A program made the position numbers and the translations under genes. Shown in pieces: positions 58,706 to 64,000 of a DNA stretch of 64,000 bases; position 1 is the stretch's first letter, and the number at the start of each line of letters is the position of its first letter. This DNA comes from Chelonoidis abingdonii (taxonomy: Eukaryota; Chordata; Testudines; Testudinidae), in the NCBI RefSeq assembly GCF_003597395.2, contig NC_133778.1, forward strand, positions 16,659,566 through 16,723,565, in the 5' to 3' direction. Under the pieces are notes generated by a model. That model did not search any database, was not told the DNA's origin, and saw only the letters and a program-made list of their open reading frames with translations.

Positions 58706-60518
58706 CTGTGAGATTGGCCCTTCTGGGTTACAAACAAGTGAGACGACACGTGCACAAAGACATATGTCCAGCCTGCACGCTTTGCTCTTCAGAGGAGCTG
58801 TCCAACAGAAGTCTTAAATTCCCTGTGGACATTGGAGAATTCAGGGGCCCTTTCGGACACAAAACGAGGGCCTAATCAGATTCCTCTTTCATACAATCTC
58901 GCCTTCTGCCAATCAGAATGGAGACAGGGCCATCTGAAGAGGGCACAATGGTGTTTAAAGAGCTATCCCGGAGAAATACCTTCAACTAAAAAGCAGAAGT
59001 TTAAAAATTATGGGCCAACGAGGATTTCCATGCCCTAGAAAACCAGATTTCTCACTGTGCCCTGTCTGCCTCCACCCTAGGATCTGCGCCAAAGACACGG
59101 GTCAGAAGAGAAGAGCATGAATTCTATCCCGGCACTCAACATTGCTAACTCCCTCTTGATCTGGTCTAGCTTGGCCGTGCGGTCATGCAAAACAGTGTGC
59201 ATTTTAAGAAACCATGTTAGGAAACTTGACATACTGAACTATCCTCCCATTCACTGATATGCTAAGGGGTGGGAGTGGGAACTATAAAGTCCATCAATAA
59301 AGGCCTTCTGACAAGAAGGGGAAAGCTATCAAAATTTAGAGGAAATTAGGGACTTCAGAGGCCTGAAGAAAAATGCTTGGTTCTGGGAAAGGAAATTGTC
59401 TCCTTTATGGCTCTTTACTGTTTATTAGGATTTTGGTAAAAGCTGCAGCTGTTCAGACCAGATTTAGAGATGTGGAACACATCCGCACTGGAATCAGATA
59501 GCACTTAATCAAAACAGCAATGCTTTCCCAGGGTCTAATCCCCCGCACTGCACCTTGGGCAGTCACTTATACTTGTGGAAAGAGGTTGTAAACAGCTGCC
59601 AGATCAGAATTCTCCTCTCGCACTGAGTGATGACAGAACTTTACACCTGCTTTGCACAACAGGAAATTGCTGCACCAGCACAGAATCAAGCTCACAGTGT
59701 GTACGGAGTACTTTTTATCCTAATGGCCCCCCAATGGCCCCCAAGCCTGGAAAGGCACCCCCAAGTGCAGACCCATGCGAAGACTCACTGACTTCAGGGA
59801 ATAAGTGCTTGTGGGTCCCTTTGCAGTATCAGGGCTGATATACACACAGCATCTCTGAATTGCAGCCTCTTCTGGGATGGAGCGGGGCATTGGGGAGATT
59901 AATGATGCAGACAGCAGCCCTGCAGATGTGGAGGAAAGGCAAATTTTGGCCAAGACACCTGGGCAAACTCTTACTTGTGTGGAAAGTGCCATGGGATCAT
60001 TTCTGGCCATGCAGAGCAGACAAGATCTCAGGCTTTAAAATCTCACCATGAAAACCCACACAGTGTAAACGCACACAATTCAGTTTATTTCTTAGGAATG
60101 ATGCACAGCTAAGTGAGAGCGGCCAGGATTCAAAAGGGTCATTTCAATGTAATGATTAGATCTCTAAGAAACCCTGAATTGAAACCTAAACTGGTAACAA
60201 AATCAATATATCCATCCAGGAGTTTATACCACACTCCACATAACATCCCAGCTCTTTATCCTCATGAAACAAACCACACCATGCCCTCACTAATCCAGAG
60301 TAATACAATACACGTGCAAACGTAAATGCTCCGCACAAACTGGGATTTCATAGCATTCTACTGAAACATACCCCAGCGCTGCTCCAGGGCTCAGCCGGTG
60401 CATGAAAGATCATCCTGAACAGAGCTACAGAAATAATCTTTATTACTAATTGTGACACAGGAGCATGTAAGGGCCTGGCCAAGCTCAAGGCACTGTTGAG
60501 GATGCAACATGGCTTAGA
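58706..60518. other. No gene recognised
   Basis: Overlapping opposite-strand frames near 59575-60051 lack domains. No repeat family is recognised. Confidence 0.4.
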
Positions 60519-60599
60519 CCCAGATCCTCAAGTATTTAGGTGCCCATCTCCCACTGAAATCGACAGTAAGTAAAGCACCTAAATATCTCTGAGGATCAG
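60519..60599. repeat. Short palindromic repeat, TATTTAGGTGCC-arm type
   Basis: CCAGATCCTCAAGTATTTAG GTGCC at the left pairs with GCACCTAAATATCTCTGAGG ATC at the right, around CTCCCACTGAAATCGACAG. Confidence 0.8.
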
Positions 60600-60795
60600 T
60601 GAATAGGCAGGGACACAGGGGACCTGGATTCAATGCCCAAATCTACCATTGGTTTCCTGGGCGATCTTAGTCTAGTCACGTCCCCTCACTGTGCCTGAGT
60701 TTCCCCATCTGTAAAATGGGGATAATGAGACTGACCTTTGTAAAACGCTTAAAGCGAAAAGCGCTCTGTAAGAGCTCGGGATTCTTATTATGGCA
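60600..60795 (+). repeat. MIR-like SINE
   Basis: GACCTGGATTCAATGCCCAA, then CTCACTGTGCCTGAGTTTCC CCATCTGTAAAATGGGG and TAAAACGCTTAAAGCG. Directly abuts the palindrome at 60519-60599. Confidence 0.85.
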
Positions 60796-61195
60796 CAAAT
60801 GGTAAGAGGCAGCCCCTTTTTGTTAAAGTGGCAGAGGTTGGGGTGGGGGCAGTAGTTGTTGCCCAAGGTGCCAAATGGGAGATGAGGCTTTCAAGTAGCC
60901 ACCAAAAACATTTACCTCTGTCCTTACTCAAGAAACCAGAGGCACCAAGGAAAGACATCCCCGCTCCCCACCCCAGGACTAAAAGCCACCATTGCTCTTG
61001 GGTGCCAAAAATGCAAATCAAAATCAATGACACAAACCGCTCTCATTGCCAATGCGGTCATCTGATTCGCTGAGGATCAGATGGGGACTCAGACTATGCA
61101 GTTGGGCAGGGATGCAAGGGGTCATGGGATGTGCCCCAAACTCATGAGCAGCCTCCCCGGACATTGGGTCTCCATAAGGGTATGGAGGCACTGTG
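60796..61195. other. No gene seen
   Basis: No recognisable feature. Confidence 0.4.
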
Positions 61196-61274
61196 GTCCA
61201 GACGCTCAAATCTATTTAGGTGCCTGACTTCCACTGGATTCAGGCACCTAAATACCTTTGGGGCTCTGGGCCTG
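61196..61274. repeat. Short palindromic repeat, TATTTAGGTGCC-arm type
   Basis: CTATTTAGGTGCCTGA pairs almost perfectly with TCAGGCACCTAAATACC. Outer arms CCAGACGCTCAA and GGGGCTCTGGG are decayed. Confidence 0.8.
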
Positions 61275-61309
61275 TGAGCCCACTAATTCCAGACCCACAA
61301 GCAAGGTTT

Positions 61310-61515
61310 GGTGGAGGCAGTGAGGCCTAGTGCATAGAACACTGGGCTAAGGCTCAGGAGACCTGGGATCTTTTCTGTCTCTGCTACTAGACAGCTGGAT
61401 GACCTTGGGCAAGTCACATCCCCTCTCTGTGCCTCAGTTTCCCCATCTGAATACTGCCTCCTTTGTTGAGCACTTTGCAATCTACTTATGAAAACTAGTC
61501 TGTAAGTAAGAGTTA
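61310..61515 (+). repeat. MIR-like SINE, well preserved
   Basis: GTGAGGCCTAGTGCATAGAA CACTGGGCTAAGG, TTGGGCAAGTCACATCCCCT, CTCTGTGCCTCAGTTTCCCC, and AGCACTTTGCAATCTACTTA. Confidence 0.9.
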
Positions 61516-62349
61516 GGTGTCACTCAGTGTGCTGGGAAGTGTGGCTGGGTCATGGGAGGAGGAGTTGCACTTTGCTAATGGTAGTGGCCAGTAGCACATT
61601 ACCACCCCTGGAGCCAGGGTGGAGCAGGAAACAACTCCTTCCTTCACTGCTCCTGAATCAGCACAGCTGCATGGTGCATTTTGCACAGGGAAGATTGTGT
61701 AGGCTAAATGGCGTAGCGTCAGTTCCAGGTTCAGACATTTCCAACACTGTTAAAGGATAACTCCCATCTGGCTTTAAGAGAAAGGCAGAGCCTGCTTTCT
61801 GAACCAATGTCTAAGCAGAATATCCACAACGCTGCAGACAGTAAAAATTAAACACCTTCCTGGAAACCATGGAGTGATGCCCTTTGAATCATTTCCAGGC
61901 AGGTGGCCAGAACCTTAGCACAGATCTTCACATCAAGGCTTAAGGCCAAATTCTGCCTTCAGCTACAAGCATGCAGTCCTTCTGAAATTAACGGGAGCCA
62001 CATGTCTATATCGAATGGCAAAGTCTGGCCTTTAGTAACCATGCGGCCTGATAAAAGACTGCTGGCTAGATTCTCAGCTGGTGTCCAGCAGTATAGTGCA
62101 CTACTCAAGAGCAGCCTTTTCCAGGAGGACAGAGATATAGTAATTTCTCCATGTGCAGGGTTAGCCAGAGAAGCTTGAAAGAAATAAAATCAAAACAAAC
62201 AATGATGATCCAAAGCAGAAATCTTTGATGACAGGTAGGGCAAGAAAGTGAAATTGATCAGTACCGCATCACAGGAGACTCCTATAAGGTCGTCTGTCAG
62301 TAGGGACTGACATCCTGGAGCTTAGAGCAATCTATCCCCAAGCCATAAA
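61516..62349. other. No gene; single palindrome arm
   Basis: GCTAGATTCTCAGCTGGTGT at 62065-62084 is one arm of the palindromic family. Nothing else is seen. Confidence 0.45.
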
Positions 62350-62434
62350 GGCCAAATTCTGCTCTCACTTACATCAGTCTAAATCTGGAGTAACTCCATT
62401 ACAGATCTGCACTGGGGTAAATGAGAATGGAAAT
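62350..62434. repeat. Short palindromic repeat, GCTCTCATTTACACCAGT-arm type
   Basis: CTGCTCTCACTTACATCAGT at the left pairs with GCACTGGGGTAAATGAGAAT at the right, with GAGTAACTCCATTAC at the centre. Confidence 0.65.
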
Positions 62435-63650
62435 CGTCCCTTTCTGAAACCAATGGCATTACTCCAGATGGGCATGAGTGTATGTGACAGCTGAAAACTG
62501 GACTAAATGGAGGCCTGGAATACGGAAAAGATCCTCTCTTCCTTTTAGAAATGGAAAGTGCTGAAACAAAACCACAGGTTAATCATTTTGAAAGAGGAAG
62601 TCCTTAGCTCTGGGGGTCCAACTGCTCAGTAACTTGCTTGTTATTAAAATTGTAGATGCACAGAATTATTAAAAAGTGACACCTGATTCAAGGCTAGAGG
62701 TGCAGGGTAAAGAGCTTTTCCAGCCCTGGGAAACTCTCAAATCAGTAGATAGAAATGGAGACTTAAAAAGTCCAAATTGTGCAAATTCAGTAGTCTTCAT
62801 CTTCTGTACTCTTAAACAGGCCAAGTACAGCTTCATTACAAGTTTCTTGCTCTGAAATCGTTTTCCAAAGATGATCTGTGAAGGACAAACGCTCACTGAA
62901 AGCTTTTTCTAAAACACGTTTTTCTTGGTACAGTAGCTGTGTAACAATTGCCTTGTCTTGTTTCCTATCATATCTGACTCTCTTGGTTTGGGATTTTCTT
63001 TTCTGGTCCTTTCATTAGGATCTTTACCATGTGCTCAGAAAATCTGTCACTACTCTGGGAGACCAATAAACTCTGGAAACTGATGACTTCTATCCTCAGA
63101 ACACCTCCAGCACAGATAAAGCCAGTGCAAAGCTTCTCTTCTCCTCTGCCAAATGGGGTAGTTCTTTTACAATGGGCTAGTGAATGGAGAAAGGAAATGC
63201 TTTTTTCCCCCTCCCACACAGACCTTTGAACTGCCAATAAACAGTAACGCACCATCACCAGTGAACTGTGCAGGCTGAAGAGGTGAAAGACTGAGCACCC
63301 TTTGATCAAGTCCACGAACCATCCAACTATTTTTCAAAACAACCCCACAATCTAAAAGAATGTGTACTTTCGCAGTGCCAAAGACATTTATTTGTATAGT
63401 CCCCAAGCCCACCTTCGCTCCTGATTATTGTTTATAGAATCCAAAATTATATCTCCTCCAAATATAAATTTCAGCTACAGAATTATTGCATTTAATGTGA
63501 AGTCAGTGCTAGAAACCACCATTCCCCATAATTTGGCCCTGATTGTCTCTTCCTGTGCAAAAAATTCAGAAGGGGACAAAACACATACAAAAATCATTAC
63601 TGCCAAGAGAGTTTACTTTATACCTGAACATTACTGTGAGCTACATTTAA
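62435..63650. other. No gene recognised
   Basis: Open frames at 62968-63412 on the minus strand overlap in two frames without motifs. No repeat is recognised. Confidence 0.4.
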
Positions 63651-63740
63651 GGGACCAGATCCTCAGCTGGTGTAAATCAGCACAGCTCCACTAAAGTCAG
63701 TGGAGCTATTCCAATTTACATCAGCTGACAATCTGGCCCA
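63651..63740. repeat. Short palindromic repeat, AGATCCTCAGCTGGTGTAAA type, clearest copy
   Basis: CAGATCCTCAGCTGGTGTAA ATCAGCACAGCTCCACT at the left pairs with AGTGGAGCTATTCCAATTTA CATCAGCTGACAATCTGG at the right. The two halves meet at CACTAAAGTCAGTG. The whole 90 bases could fold into one hairpin. Confidence 0.85.
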
Positions 63741-64000
63741 GGAACTCAGGTTGGGTTGCAGAAATAGATGGTGGCTAAGTGTGTTCATCTTATTCATGTA
63801 CCGGCAGAAAAGAGGTGATGCAACTGTTGCCAAACCAGATGGCCTGAGAGCACATGGCAGCATCTGTGACAAAATCTGTTTATGTTGATAACCATTCCAA
63901 CCCTCACACTCAAGGGTCCCCAGCAAAGGGGCATTGCAGGGAGCTCTGCATGCTGAATGATGGCAGGATAAGGCCCTGGCTGTGAATCTGATGGGACTAC
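63741..64000. other. No gene seen at right edge
   Basis: No recognisable feature. Confidence 0.4.

Noticed and set aside
1..64000. CRISPR arrays, bacterial operons, rRNA genes
   Set aside because: No direct-repeat and spacer pattern, no ribosome-binding sites ahead of packed genes and no rRNA-like sequence. The DNA is clearly vertebrate.

Overview
This window is vertebrate nuclear DNA. No complete host protein-coding gene is visible in it. Nearly everything that can be read as protein or as a structured element is transposon-derived. The mix is typical of a sauropsid, most likely a turtle: CR1 LINE fragments, a tRNA-derived SINE with a CR1-like tail, many old MIR-like SINEs, hAT and PIF/Harbinger DNA elements, a solo retroviral LTR, and many short palindromic repeats built around a core like CCATTGAAGTCAATGG. 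The turtle assignment is inference from remembered repeat families, not from a search.

The best-preserved element is a roughly 4 kb PIF/Harbinger transposon at 17157-21154. It has terminal inverted repeats and a 3-bp CAG target duplication. It carries two convergent genes: a spliced, frameshifted Myb/trihelix-like gene on the plus strand, and on the minus strand a DDE transposase whose only disruption is one in-frame stop. Opposed polyadenylation signals lie between them. The non-autonomous MITE at 54233-54509 has similar ends and a 3-bp duplication, which suggests it was moved by the same kind of transposase.

Layout: 1-4.4 kb has a long hairpin, MIRs, an AT-rich inverted-repeat element and two related MITEs, one nested in a MIR. 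4.4-10.3 kb is mostly featureless. 10.3-16.9 kb is dense with MIRs, a hAT nested in a CR1 with a perfect 8-bp duplication, a second small hAT-like element, and a foldback insert with a 14-bp target duplication. 17.2-21.2 kb is the Harbinger. 21.2-26.5 kb is sparse. 26.6-27.6 kb is a solo LTR with a 5-bp duplication. 27.6-47.6 kb is sparse, with scattered palindromes, MIRs, two AT-rich inverted-repeat elements and a tRNA-like fragment. 47.7-50.1 kb is a degenerate CR1 on the minus strand covering the endonuclease end, the reverse transcriptase and the 3' tail. 50.1-64 kb returns to MIRs, palindromes, a second CR1 tail, the Harbinger-like MITE and a turtle-type SINE.

None of the coding remnants appears to act with host genes. 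The only functional pairing is within the Harbinger, where the Myb-like protein and the transposase are normally partners. Every open frame outside the Harbinger and CR1 looks like a chance frame.
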